Shown here one piece after another: positions 1 through 9,654 of a stretch of DNA of 64,000 bases. The stretch lies in contig CAJXNP010000011.1 in assembly GCA_913057175.1 (NCBI GenBank), positions 1 to 64,000 on the forward strand, given 5' to 3'. The DNA is from an uncultured Cytophagales bacterium (GTDB taxonomy: Bacteria; Bacteroidota; Bacteroidia; Cytophagales; Cyclobacteriaceae). The first letter of the stretch is position 1. Every line of letters starts with the position of its first letter. A program made the translations under genes and the position numbers. The notes beneath the pieces are model-generated. The model was not told the DNA's origin, ran no database searches, and saw only the letters and a list, made by a program, of their open reading frames with translations.

Positions 1-390
1 TATACTGTTCAAAACCACACTTTTAACTTGCAAAGTTATCCACTTAAAACGAAATTTATTTTTACCTGAATAGTTACAAATTTCCTAAACTGAAAAATTC
101 ATCTCTTATTTTTAGGATAATCTCAAAGGATAATTTTTCTCCATTTATGCATGCCCTGTGTGACAAGCAGTCAAGTCAATGCCGCCATTCACTCCGGAGA
201 TCCATCAATGGCATCAATAGAAGAGGCGTTTGTTGTGTATATATTTAAATACCTGAAGTACGCTCATTAAGATTTTCTTGTACATGAAACGAATATCTCT
301 TGGGCAAGAAATAAATTTTCTTTGAGCAAGAAGCTTAGGGGTTATGCGTATCCAGTAAACTATTGATGCGTCAGAAAAAGGTTATGTTCG
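1..390. other. Left-edge intergenic stretch
   Basis: I see no open reading frame with coding character, no RNA gene and no clear repeat. The sequence is AT-rich and ends at the stop of the small membrane-protein gene on the minus strand. Confidence 0.5.
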
Positions 391-693
391 TTATGAAAAT
401 ATTTTAAGCATATAACAAAGACACAAAATCAATCCAATAATCGGAACTACTATTGATATCCATTTTTTTGGATAAATGAGCTTTACAAGGAGACCTATAA
501 ATAGTTGGCATATAACCAAAACACCAATATAAAAAGCAAACACTGTCCATCCTTCTATTCCTTCCGTCATCCAATGAAAAGAATAGAATCCTTCGTCTAA
601 ATAGAATAACAAAAGTGTTACAATTATTGAAGACAGGAGGAAATATTTAACTTCTCTTGTGGATATTTCTGAACTACTGGCTGACTTGAACAT
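391..693 (-). CDS. Small three-helix membrane protein, unknown function
   Basis: This 100-residue protein is not a family I recognise. A short polar N-terminus (about residues 1-15) is followed by three hydrophobic segments at roughly 16-32, 50-72 and 78-98, separated by a loop rich in Trp, Phe and Gly. The last segment begins after a Pro-Lys-Lys stretch, so an inner-membrane protein is likely. It stands alone: the next gene on the same strand lies about 110 bases upstream and is frameshifted. No catalytic motif is visible. The hydrophobic pattern makes it more credible than a chance ORF, but no function can be given. Confidence 0.55.
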   Translation of the reverse strand: MFKSASSSEISTREVKYFLLSSIIVTLLLFYLDEGFYSFHWMTEGIEGWTVFAFYIGVLVICQLFIGLLVKLIYPKKWISIVVPIIGLILCLCYMLKIFS

Positions 694-799
694 GGGAGGA
701 ATTTTTTTAGCTTTTCAGGAATAATTTACTCCTTATTTCATCCAACTTCAAAAAATATATACACAATAAAGTTGGTTTTACTAAGAAGCGAAGCTGTTA

Positions 800-1550
800 T
801 TATTCTTTTGAGACTATAGGTTTAGTCTCTCCAATAATTACTCCGAAATTACCATCTAACTGAATCCAATTTTTAGAAGGCAGATACACTCTCGAAACAA
901 ACCCATCCAAATACAGTGCATTTTTACAGCCATTTTGTTTAAAATAGGAGGCAAAATCAAAAAAATTGATTCTCTCTTTGGAAATGGCAAAAAGTAGTTG
1001 ACCATCCGGTAAAACACCTACTCCATTTCTGATATGTACATTATGAGATCCTTTTCTGAATTTCGGATGAATCTTCCCCTCTATTAACAACATTGGGCCT
1101 GATTGTGTAGCATACTTTATATTATCCTTGTTTCTAAAATCGGATGTTGTGCAAATAAAACCTTCTCCATTTGATGTTAGGTAAAAAATTCCATTAGGTT
1201 GTAAATAGAAATTTCCATAGCCGTTTTGAATTGTATCTATCTGGGAAAGTGTAAATCCATTTTCAATGTATAAGCCCTGTGGAGATTGATCTTTTAAATA
1301 CATCCCTCCATTCATGGCAAAAAATTAATTCCTCATTATTTTCTACAAGTTTCAAATTGAGATTTTGAAAATTCCCATAAATTTCCCCTCTATTATCCTT
1401 CCAATAGAATTTTAAGCCTCTCTCTTTGGAATTAATAACATATCTCAAAATTCGAGATTCGTCAATTTCAGTTTGCTCTTTGTGACATAAAATAAAGTTT
1501 GAGTTTATTAATAAAACAACTATGAAACCTTTGATGAAATACATGGACAT
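800..1550 (-). pseudogene. Phosphodiester glycosidase (DUF2233/NAGPA-like) lipoprotein, broken by a frameshift
   Basis: Two minus-strand frames together make one protein. The 5' part (1550 to about 1325) encodes a lipoprotein-type signal ending near Cys22, then the start of the domain. The 3' part (about 1315 to 800) continues with the family's FAMNGGMY stretch, a SPQGLYIENG motif, the GVGV block and a GCKNALYLDGFVSR core near the end. The frames meet at a run of six T (plus-strand A at 1319-1324); five would restore ELIFAMNGGMY without a break. The family removes sugars linked through a phosphodiester, like the human uncovering enzyme NAGPA. It could be a true pseudogene, a phase-variable gene, or a sequencing error. 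Total length (about 250 residues) is normal. Confidence 0.7.
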
Positions 1551-1859
1551 ATTGCTGTTTTAATTGAGCATTGTATTGGAAATAAATTTATGATAGGTAA
1601 AAATTTGTCATAATCTTAAAGTCCTTAATCTAATTAATTTTTTCAATATAGGTCTTACAAAAGTCGGATGGTCTGACTACCGTCTGACCTTCATTTTTTT
1701 AGATGGGTGGTCTCCAACTCAAAATCCTCTGAGTTTTTTCGTCAGACAATCTTATATTTACAACTACTCATTTCAGTGATAGGACAAGACAAAACCAATT
1801 TTTTTCACCCTACCCTCCGCTCTCTGCTCTCAGCAATTCCTTGCTCCCTGCTCCTAAAA
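1551..1859. other. Intergenic stretch with one hairpin
   Basis: No gene is supported here. A small stem-loop (AACTCA at 1716-1721, TGAGTT at 1730-1735) is followed by a short T run on the plus strand. It looks like a terminator, but no plus-strand gene precedes it. A GTCTGAC direct repeat lies near 1671-1687. Confidence 0.35.
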
Positions 1860-3365
1860 TCAATACGTTCCCCGATACTTGTGATCGATCTTTGTCCCAT
1901 AATCTTGCCTTAGCGGAATGTAAAGACCATTTGTCTCAGTCAGCCAGGTAAAAATATCGGAATTTAACTGTTTTGTAAGTTCAAAGTAAGCTGTGTCCCG
2001 GATCAGGTTATTCATTTCCCATGGGTCATTTTTCAGGTCGTACAGTTCATTGATATCCCAAATGCCGTGATAGCGAATGTACTTAAAACTGTCTGTACGC
2101 ACGGCATGAACAGTTGGTGTTTGCGGGAAAGGACGCTCCCAGAAATATTCGTAATATATTCTTTCTCTCCAGGGAATATTTTCACCCTTTACCATAGGCA
2201 AAAACGACTCTCCATCCATATTCTTCGGCTTAGCCAATCCCGCCATTTGAAGAATGGTCGGGCCAATATCGATATTCTGGATCATTTGATCTAAGGCAGA
2301 TTGCCCTGTTGAACCGGCACCATAAAGCAACAATGGCACGCGTATCGACTCTTCATAAGCATGACGCTTGTCAATCAGACCGTGCTCGCCAAAAGAGAAA
2401 CCATTGTCTCCCATGTAAAAGACATAGGTGTCTTCCAGCAAATTATTTTCTTCCAGGTAATTCAGGATCGTCTGAATACTTTCATCGATCGACAGCAACG
2501 TCTCGCAGTAATCCTTGTAGAAATTCTCAAAATTTGTTTGCCCATGATACATGTAATCCACTCCATGCCAACTGTACCGTTGTTCCTTTACCCAATCAGG
2601 TACTAATTCATAGTTGTAATCGGGATTATTATCAGGGAACATAGTTGGTGGATAACTTACCTTTTCATTGTCATATGCATGCTGATGTCGCTTTGCCGGC
2701 CTGAATTCCGCATGGACTCCCTTATGAGATAAATACATAAAAAAGGGTTTTTCCGATCCTTCCTGGTCTCTCAGAAATTCCATTGCAAAATCCGTTAGCA
2801 GGTCGGTAATGTACGTGCTGTCGCCATATGGTTTTTCCTCTCCGTTGATGTTGATGGTAGGATTGTAATACTGTCCCTGGCCACGAAAGCTGATCCATTG
2901 ATCAAACCCTTTCCTTGGTTCGGAAGTCTCATGACCCATGTGCCACTTGCCGATAAAGGCCGTCGCATAACCCGCTTCCTGTAAATATTGTGGGAAATAC
3001 CGCACACTATCCGCAATCGGAGCCTGGTTGTCCACTACACCATGATGGTGCGAAAACTGCCCGGTTAAGATGGAAGCCCGGCTGGGAGAACATAAGGAAG
3101 TTGTTACAAAAGCATTTCTGAAATGGATCCCCTCCGTCGCCATTTTATCCATAGCGGGGGTTTTCAGAAACGGAACTTTTCCGGTAAATCCCATAAAATC
3201 ATAGCGGTGATCATCACTTAAAATGAAAATGACATTTTTTGGTTTTTCATCCGATATTTTCTCCAGAACCAATGGATTTTCTGTTTCTTCAACTTTTTGT
3301 TGCTTCGTACAGGCGCTCCAAATAATGGAACTTATTATGATGAAATGAAGGATATTAAATTTCAT
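1860..3365 (-). CDS. Family S1 sulfatase, lipoprotein
   Basis: A 501-residue arylsulfatase-type enzyme that hydrolyses sulfate esters, probably from carbohydrates. The N-terminus is a lipoprotein signal with the lipid Cys at 19, placing it in the periplasm or on the outer membrane. Sulfatase hallmarks are present: the metal-binding SDDHRYD stretch near residue 50; the CSPSR motif with Cys92, which must be oxidised to formylglycine; GKWHMG; and DNGFSFGEHG further on. The sequence resembles N-acetylglucosamine-6-sulfatase-like enzymes, but the substrate is not certain. It follows the GH2 gene by 9 bases, so the two form an operon acting on a sulfated glycan. A formylglycine-generating enzyme is not in the window. 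Confidence 0.9.
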   Translation of the reverse strand: MKFNILHFIIISSIIWSACTKQQKVEETENPLVLEKISDEKPKNVIFILSDDHRYDFMGFTGKVPFLKTPAMDKMATEGIHFRNAFVTTSLCSPSRASILTGQFSHHHGVVDNQAPIADSVRYFPQYLQEAGYATAFIGKWHMGHETSEPRKGFDQWISFRGQGQYYNPTININGEEKPYGDSTYITDLLTDFAMEFLRDQEGSEKPFFMYLSHKGVHAEFRPAKRHQHAYDNEKVSYPPTMFPDNNPDYNYELVPDWVKEQRYSWHGVDYMYHGQTNFENFYKDYCETLLSIDESIQTILNYLEENNLLEDTYVFYMGDNGFSFGEHGLIDKRHAYEESIRVPLLLYGAGSTGQSALDQMIQNIDIGPTILQMAGLAKPKNMDGESFLPMVKGENIPWRERIYYEYFWERPFPQTPTVHAVRTDSFKYIRYHGIWDINELYDLKNDPWEMNNLIRDTAYFELTKQLNSDIFTWLTETNGLYIPLRQDYGTKIDHKYRGTY

Positions 3366-3374
3366 AGTATTTTA

Positions 3375-5894
3375 TTAATTGATTTTCACTATCTGAATTC
3401 CATTCAAAAAGGATGGATTGTTTTCATTATGCGGAAAGGTGATGGTCAATCCACCGTCGCTGTATATTTTCATCGATTTAATGACTGCCTCGAACGGCTT
3501 GGAAGTTGAAGTATGGATCAACTTCTCTCCGTTCACTTCAATATCTTCAGGAATGGATTGACCTTCTTCCAAAACAGAAAAATACAGGGAAACCTCGTAG
3601 TTTCCAGGACCACAATCAATTTTGTAAGATCGCACATTCCTCAATTGTGTCTGAAAAACCGGGTCCAGATCCGTATGGGTAATATTTTTATCAGAACCTA
3701 TCCCCCAGATTCTCGGCCGATAGATCTCCCCCTGCAGATATCCCCAGCCATTCCTATCCGAATACGACTGATCGGGGAGCCAAAGCTGTTCTGATTCTTC
3801 GTCTATGAAATAAAAGGTAGATCCCATGTTGATAGATAAAACCCCATTTTCTGAAGTCAAATCAGCATGAACGAGTTTAATTTTTCTCTGGTTAGAAGTT
3901 TTTGCACCCTGATGATAACCTATTGCTGAAAGGCTAATATCATCCTGATCAGGAGTATAAATTTCCCAATCTACAAAGTTATCCTGCACCCATTTTTTCC
4001 CCAATGATTGTTCATCCAAAAAAAGCTCAACACTATCGGCATTTGATGCAACCTGAACCACTAAAGAATAATTAACAGGATACATTTTCCGTGATTCACC
4101 CAGGATGGCAGTGAAAGGTTCATCTAAAAGATTAGCCTGATAAAGGAAATATGCATCTTTTGGCTTCCGGTCGTATGTCATTAGCCCTTTACTGTTGATC
4201 TTGGGCACAGCATCATTTCTAAATTCCGAACCAAAATCAAACAAATTCCATACGGTGGCACCGGCAATAAAAGGTCTCTCTTCAATCTGGTAGATATGAT
4301 GCCGATGAAATTCCGTCTCCCAATCTGTCGAAAAATCGAAACGTTCCGGCTGGTTACTGAAAATGCGTGGGTCTGCTCCTGCCCCGTACTCGGTTATGAT
4401 CATGGGCTTATCCGGAATTGATGCATGTGCATGATCCATGAACTCTCCAAAACCATCAAAAGTTGGTGCATACCAGCCATGGTACAAATTCCAGCCGATT
4501 ATCATGGGTATATCTGTAATTCCTGATCGATGATAAATGTCAAAAGCTCCATGATTTGGGATCATGGTATAGCGGGTAGTGTCTGTTTTACGGACGAGAT
4601 CTTCCATTTTTTGAGCAAACCGGACTATCTGCTCAATCTTTTCCTTATCCTTTTCCTCATTTCTTCTCAGGAACATTTCATTCATGTATGCCCAGATAAT
4701 GACACTCGGATGGTTGTAATATTGAGCGATCATTTCCTTCATCATCTGCTCGCAATTGCCATAAAAACCCTGGGAATCCGTGATATCGTGGTCGAGCGGA
4801 ATCTCCATGGTGACGAGCAAACCAAGGTTATCGCATGCATGGAGAATCGCCGGATCCTGCGGATAATGGGCTGTCCGATAAAAATTGGCTCCCATTTCTT
4901 TCAGTAGCCTCATGTCGCGCAAATGATCTGCATTGGTTAATGCATTCCCTTTTCCGGGAAAATCCTGATGGCGATTGGCTCCCATCAGTTTTAAGTGGTC
5001 TCCATTGATGAAAAAGCCGTCATTCGGATCGAACCGAAAAGATCGGAATCCAACGGGATGATTGTATACATCCAGGTTCTCCCTTTTTTTATCCTCTATC
5101 CTCAGCTCAAGCTGGTATAAATAGGGGTCTTCCGGAGACCATCGTTCCGGATTTTCTATCGTAAACGATTTCCGCCAATTCGCACCTTCCTTTTCCAATT
5201 TAAAGGGCTGTGATTCATTTAAAATTTCTTCTCCTTCTGCATCTCTCAAAATTGCGGTAATCGTTATGTTTTGTCTTTTTGATTCTGCATTTACTATTGA
5301 TGCATCCAATTGCAAAACGCCCTGTTGATCATTCATGATAGGTGTAATTTTTACACTCGTCGTACCAAGATCATTCATTTCGAAATGGACCGGTTCCCTG
5401 ATTTCAAGGTAGACATCTCTGTAAATCCCTCCATAGAAATTAAAATCACCCATCAGGGGAATGATATCATCATTGTGGCTGTTATCCACTTTAACCAACA
5501 GGATATTTTGTTCCCGCCAGTCTTCGGCTGGTAAAGGCACATTGAAGGCCGTATATCCTCCGATGTGTGAATAGATCTTTTCCCCATTCCAGAATATTTC
5601 AGCCACCTGGTTAACCGCTTCAAAGTGCAAATAGAGAACTTTATCTTCCCATTCCTCTTTTAATTGAATGGTCCGTTTATACCAGCCAATCCCGCGGTAA
5701 TAACCAGGCTCATCATCAAAAGGATCTTCCACATTCCATGTATGAGGAATGTTTACAGCTTGCCAGTTTGAAGTATCTTTTTTGGAAAAATACCAGGAAT
5801 CGTTGATGGAGATGGTTGCCGCAAAAATATTGGTAGAAAAGAAGCTAAGTGTTACAACAAGCAGGAGAATGTCTGGTCGGATTTTCATCTTCAA
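3375..5894 (-). CDS. GH2 glycoside hydrolase with C-terminal malectin-like domain
   Basis: An 839-residue exported retaining glycosidase of the beta-galactosidase/beta-glucuronidase/beta-mannosidase family. It has a signal peptide (about 1-25), the jelly-roll sugar-binding domain (about 30-170), an immunoglobulin-like domain (about 175-285) and a TIM barrel (about 290-590). Expected catalytic residues are Glu406 in WAYMNEM (acid/base) and Glu502 in ITEYGAG (nucleophile). Two further beta domains follow, the last (about 690-839) resembling malectin/CBM57, which binds sugar. GH2 covers several substrates, and none can be chosen here. It is the first gene of an operon with the sulfatase downstream, and is transcribed away from the cytochrome-containing gene at 6119. 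Confidence 0.9.
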   Translation of the reverse strand: MKMKIRPDILLLVVTLSFFSTNIFAATISINDSWYFSKKDTSNWQAVNIPHTWNVEDPFDDEPGYYRGIGWYKRTIQLKEEWEDKVLYLHFEAVNQVAEIFWNGEKIYSHIGGYTAFNVPLPAEDWREQNILLVKVDNSHNDDIIPLMGDFNFYGGIYRDVYLEIREPVHFEMNDLGTTSVKITPIMNDQQGVLQLDASIVNAESKRQNITITAILRDAEGEEILNESQPFKLEKEGANWRKSFTIENPERWSPEDPYLYQLELRIEDKKRENLDVYNHPVGFRSFRFDPNDGFFINGDHLKLMGANRHQDFPGKGNALTNADHLRDMRLLKEMGANFYRTAHYPQDPAILHACDNLGLLVTMEIPLDHDITDSQGFYGNCEQMMKEMIAQYYNHPSVIIWAYMNEMFLRRNEEKDKEKIEQIVRFAQKMEDLVRKTDTTRYTMIPNHGAFDIYHRSGITDIPMIIGWNLYHGWYAPTFDGFGEFMDHAHASIPDKPMIITEYGAGADPRIFSNQPERFDFSTDWETEFHRHHIYQIEERPFIAGATVWNLFDFGSEFRNDAVPKINSKGLMTYDRKPKDAYFLYQANLLDEPFTAILGESRKMYPVNYSLVVQVASNADSVELFLDEQSLGKKWVQDNFVDWEIYTPDQDDISLSAIGYHQGAKTSNQRKIKLVHADLTSENGVLSINMGSTFYFIDEESEQLWLPDQSYSDRNGWGYLQGEIYRPRIWGIGSDKNITHTDLDPVFQTQLRNVRSYKIDCGPGNYEVSLYFSVLEEGQSIPEDIEVNGEKLIHTSTSKPFEAVIKSMKIYSDGGLTITFPHNENNPSFLNGIQIVKIN

Positions 5895-6118
5895 AATTTA
5901 ATAAAATTGATGCTGGATTGAAATCAAATTGGTGGTTGAAAAATCAAAGATCCAAAAGAAACTTAAAAACGATTCAGGATTAAGTATCAATATTTCAAAT
6001 AGCCAACAAACCAGTTTAAAATGCATTCCTTTTTAGATATTTAAAACAATTTGTTTCCATTTTTCCATTTTTTTGGGACAAATTCACGGTTCAATCAAAG
6101 AATTCATAAATTTTGCCC

Positions 6119-8383
6119 ATGCGGATCATAATATTGTTATTCCTTTTCATCGTTTTCACAACATGCAAACCTTCCAAAAAAGAGGAGCTTCACGGCTATT
6201 CTATTGAAGAAGGCTTTGAACTGGAAGTCATTGCCAGCGAACCTCATTTGATTGCGCCGGTTGCCATTGACTTTGATACAAAGGGAAGAATCTGGGTGGC
6301 AGAAATGAACAGCTACATGAAAAACACACAGGGTTCGGGCATGGAAGACCCCACAGGGAGAATACTGATCCTGGAAGACGAGGACGACGATGGTATCATG
6401 GAAACTTCAAAAGAGTTCTTAACCGGTCTGGTTTTGCCACGCGCCCTGGCATTGGTGTATGGCGGACTTTTATACGCCGAGCCACCCAATCTATGGTTTG
6501 TTGAAATAGAAAATGACCAACCCGGCAAACGTGTTCTGGTAGATTCACTCTATGCCACATCTGGCAACCCCGAGCACCAGCCAAATGGCTTGATGCTTAA
6601 CATCGACAACTGGATTTACAATGCCAAATCACAATACAGGTACCGACTGAATAATGGCGTCTGGGAAAAAGAGTTGACTACTTTTCGTGGGCAATGGGGC
6701 ATCGCGCATGATAATTTTGGCAGGCTGTATTACAACAACAACTACACGCAATTGATCGGCGATTACGTTTTGCCCAACCTTTTAATTAGAAACCAGTATT
6801 TGAAGCCAACAATTGGCGTCAACGAAATTTTAACCACCAACCAACGCGTTTATCCATTGCATGCGGCCTCAGTAAACCGAGGTTACATCCAAGGTGTGTT
6901 GGACGATGACAGCCTGCTGGTAAATGTCACGGCATCGTGCGGCCCGCAAGTATATCGTGGTGATCAATTTCCGGACGATTATCTTCAAAATGTATTCGTT
7001 TGTGTACCGGAGGCCAATTTGATCAAACGGAATATTCTAACTTTTGAAGGGGATAAGACCGAAGCCAGACAGGCCTGGGATGGAAAGGAGTTTTTGGCTT
7101 CGCTGGATGAAGGCTTCCGGCCGGTGAATATTTCCAACGGACCCGATGGAAACCTATACATCGTTGATATGCACCGCGGCATCATCGGTCATTACGCATA
7201 CTTAAGCCCTTATTTAAAGGAACAAATCAAACTGAAAAAGCTGGATTCGATGATCAATATGGGCAGGATATTGAAGGTCAGCAATGATGACAATTTTTTT
7301 GATCCCGATTTTCCGGATCTGGATGAATTGGATGATGATGAGCTGGTCGAACAGCTGGAAAGCCCCAACGGTTGGCTGAGGGATCGGGCGCAACACCTGA
7401 TCATTTATAAAAACCTAACCTCATCACAAAGTGAACTCGAAGAATTGGCTTTGGATACGGATAACCCGGTCGCTCAAATCCATGCACTTTACACCCTGGA
7501 AGGACTGGATCTACTATCAGCTGAAATTCTTGTCGAGGCTGCCAGGGAAAGTTCCTCGTTTGTAACGGTTCATTCAACTTTGCTATTGAGCCAGTTTATT
7601 TCAACAGAAAACGTACCGGCCATCGCTGCGCTTTTTAAGGAACTGATGAATAGAAATGATAAAGAAACTGACCTGTATCTTTCTTTTTCCCTGGGGGGAT
7701 GGATGGAAGAATCAGAAAGTGATTTCAGGCCATTGGCTCTTGAGTTAATGAATAAGTATCATGGAAACACAATTTTTGAGGAAGCTTTCATCAGTGGATT
7801 AAGGGACAATTCAAATGAGCTTCTGACGGATTTCCAAAAAAACATAAAGAATGCGAACGATACAGTGGGAATCATTCCAAAGCTTTCGGAGGTTGTTGAA
7901 AACCAAAAATCCAATCAATTAAATTCACTATATCTAAAGACCATTTTGCCCGAAGATGACCGTACCAAAGGTTGGAAAATTTACCGAAATAATTGTGCCG
8001 CCTGTCATGGTCCGGAAGGACTTGGTATCGAAGGTCTGGCTCCTCCGCTGATGAATTCAGAATACATTTCCCAATCGACAGAAAGGCTGGGACTGATCAT
8101 TTTGCATGGGCTAAAAGGTCCTGTATATGTACAGGGTAAATTATACGATCAATTTCATTCCATGCCGGGCTACGTCAATAATGAATTTATGACGGATGAA
8201 AACATAGCTGACATCATTGCTTATGTAACCAGTGCATTTTCGGGAACTCCGAGAAATATTTCTATTGAAAAGATTAAAGAGCTCCGAAAGCTAAAGCCAG
8301 AATCCGGATCGGAATACACCGAAAAAGAGCTCATGGAATTATACCTCGACAAGGAAACCGATGAAAATCTAATGGTGAAGTAG
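6119..8383 (+). CDS. PVC-type membrane-bound dehydrogenase with HEAT repeats and cytochrome c domain
   Basis: A 754-residue lipoprotein (lipid Cys after a short hydrophobic N-terminus). It carries a six-bladed propeller (about 25-380) of the kind found in PQQ/sorbosone-dehydrogenase-like proteins, then an alpha-helical HEAT-like part (about 400-600). A C-terminal monohaem cytochrome c has the CAACH haem-binding motif, near residues 626-630 counted from the ATG. The HSMPGY stretch further on is the likely Met ligand region. This architecture is common in Planctomycetes and Bacteroidota next to carbohydrate genes. It probably oxidises a sugar or alcohol and passes electrons to the respiratory chain, but no substrate is proven. 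I take the ATG at 6119; a TTG at 6113 is in frame. It is divergent to the GH2-sulfatase operon. Confidence 0.85.
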   Translation: MRIIILLFLFIVFTTCKPSKKEELHGYSIEEGFELEVIASEPHLIAPVAIDFDTKGRIWVAEMNSYMKNTQGSGMEDPTGRILILEDEDDDGIMETSKEFLTGLVLPRALALVYGGLLYAEPPNLWFVEIENDQPGKRVLVDSLYATSGNPEHQPNGLMLNIDNWIYNAKSQYRYRLNNGVWEKELTTFRGQWGIAHDNFGRLYYNNNYTQLIGDYVLPNLLIRNQYLKPTIGVNEILTTNQRVYPLHAASVNRGYIQGVLDDDSLLVNVTASCGPQVYRGDQFPDDYLQNVFVCVPEANLIKRNILTFEGDKTEARQAWDGKEFLASLDEGFRPVNISNGPDGNLYIVDMHRGIIGHYAYLSPYLKEQIKLKKLDSMINMGRILKVSNDDNFFDPDFPDLDELDDDELVEQLESPNGWLRDRAQHLIIYKNLTSSQSELEELALDTDNPVAQIHALYTLEGLDLLSAEILVEAARESSSFVTVHSTLLLSQFISTENVPAIAALFKELMNRNDKETDLYLSFSLGGWMEESESDFRPLALELMNKYHGNTIFEEAFISGLRDNSNELLTDFQKNIKNANDTVGIIPKLSEVVENQKSNQLNSLYLKTILPEDDRTKGWKIYRNNCAACHGPEGLGIEGLAPPLMNSEYISQSTERLGLIILHGLKGPVYVQGKLYDQFHSMPGYVNNEFMTDENIADIIAYVTSAFSGTPRNISIEKIKELRKLKPESGSEYTEKELMELYLDKETDENLMVK

Positions 8384-8405
8384 GGCTGGAAACTTCCTGA
8401 TGAGG

Positions 8406-8446
8406 AACCCTCCAAGGGTTTGGAACCCTTGGAGGGTTGCGTTTTT
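8406..8446 (+). terminator. Strong hairpin terminator between convergent genes
   Basis: A perfect 15-bp stem (8406-8420 with 8424-8438, loop TGG) is followed by GCG and a run of six T. It lies just after the 6119 gene and just before the end of the minus-strand DJ-1 gene, so it may serve both. The stem sequence (AACCCTCCAAGGGTT) is of a kind often repeated in Bacteroidota genomes, so it may also be a dispersed repeat. Confidence 0.8.
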
Positions 8447-8459
8447 TCGCAATTTTGGA

Positions 8460-9572
8460 TCATTTAACCAAGCTAAACTTCTCTTCTTCACTTTTAGCAT
8501 GCTTTACTAACCCGACTAATTGAAATGCCTTATTAACCTTCCATTGCATTGCTGCCACAATGCTATGCATAGCCAACAGTGTACGATTCATTTCCAATTT
8601 ACTATCAGCCATTTCTGTAATCAACTCTTTTGCAGCTACATACCCATGATCTTCATGATTTTCAAGAATCTGAATGGCATTTTCCTCAGGAGTCAAAATT
8701 CGACTTTTGGGTTTAAACCCCATTTGTTTAATCATGCTTTCAGCCACTTTCCAGGTTGACCAGGGATTTTGTCCTGTTATAATATTTCCATCTTGCACAA
8801 CATTTTCCAGAAACATGGTGCCTTCGACGAATTTAGCTCCATTTTCAACCAATTTATCTTCCAACAGAAATGGGAAAATATCTTTGGCATCAGCGATCAG
8901 GAACAATTCCTCTTTATTTGTAAAACTGCAAATTGATTTGTTTTCCAAAATCGATGAGCCTCCATCAAGGGTTACGTTTACCAGGGCTGCTGGACCATGA
9001 CAGACTGCTCCTATCACCTTTCCTGATTGAAAACAATTACTTACAATAGATTGAATATCTGTATTGTTGGGAAAATCAAACATGGCGCCTTTTCCACCTA
9101 CAAAATAGACTGCCTGGTATTCATCAGCTTCTACATCAGATATAGATAGCGAATTTTTTACTTTTTGTTGAGCAACTGAATCCTTTAGAAAGGCATAGTC
9201 ATAAATACCCATATCTTCGTCATCTATGATCACTGGCGGCTCGCCTCCTTTAGGACTTGCAATTTCTACATCAAAACCGTTGGCTAGAAAAACATAATAG
9301 GCCCGCGAAAGTTCCGTTAGTTCATATCCAGTTTCTTTACCACTCTTACCTATTTTATCAGTGCTGGTCACCACTGTTAAAACCTTCCCCCTATTTGAAA
9401 TCGTATCTTCTCCCAAATATGGGAGTGATTGAGGAACCACTTTACTCTTATCAAATTCAGGATCCCCTTTAGGGATAAGACCCATGAACCAATAACCGAA
9501 AGCAAAAAGTGAAAGGGCAAAGCCAACAATTGTAAACAATAACCATTTCAGTAGTTTTTTAAATCTCGACAT
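8460..9572 (-). CDS. Membrane-anchored DJ-1/PfpI (Hsp31-like) family protein
   Basis: About 370 residues from the chosen ATG. A basic start and one hydrophobic helix (about 8-30) anchor it, most likely with the rest outside the cytoplasm. The class I glutamine-amidotransferase-like domain (about 60-285) has the nucleophile elbow AVCHGPA with Cys191-His192, as in Hsp31/PfpI glyoxalases, chaperones and deglycases. A helical tail of about 80 residues follows and is unfamiliar. I chose 9572 because a hydrophobic anchor follows at once; an upstream ATG at 9644 would add 24 hydrophilic residues before it. It lies 82 bases after the AraC-type regulator on the same strand and may be its target. The exact reaction is unknown. 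Confidence 0.8.
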   Translation of the reverse strand: MSRFKKLLKWLLFTIVGFALSLFAFGYWFMGLIPKGDPEFDKSKVVPQSLPYLGEDTISNRGKVLTVVTSTDKIGKSGKETGYELTELSRAYYVFLANGFDVEIASPKGGEPPVIIDDEDMGIYDYAFLKDSVAQQKVKNSLSISDVEADEYQAVYFVGGKGAMFDFPNNTDIQSIVSNCFQSGKVIGAVCHGPAALVNVTLDGGSSILENKSICSFTNKEELFLIADAKDIFPFLLEDKLVENGAKFVEGTMFLENVVQDGNIITGQNPWSTWKVAESMIKQMGFKPKSRILTPEENAIQILENHEDHGYVAAKELITEMADSKLEMNRTLLAMHSIVAAMQWKVNKAFQLVGLVKHAKSEEEKFSLVK

Positions 9573-9654
9573 TTTATTTCGTTGTTTTTTTTGCAAATCA
9601 ACGAGTTGGGTGTGTCTCAACCTTCCTAAATGATCATTTCGCATGAATAAAAGA

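Noticed and set aside
1716-1739. Plus-strand terminator
   Set aside because: There is no plus-strand gene before it; it is kept only as a hairpin in an intergenic entry.
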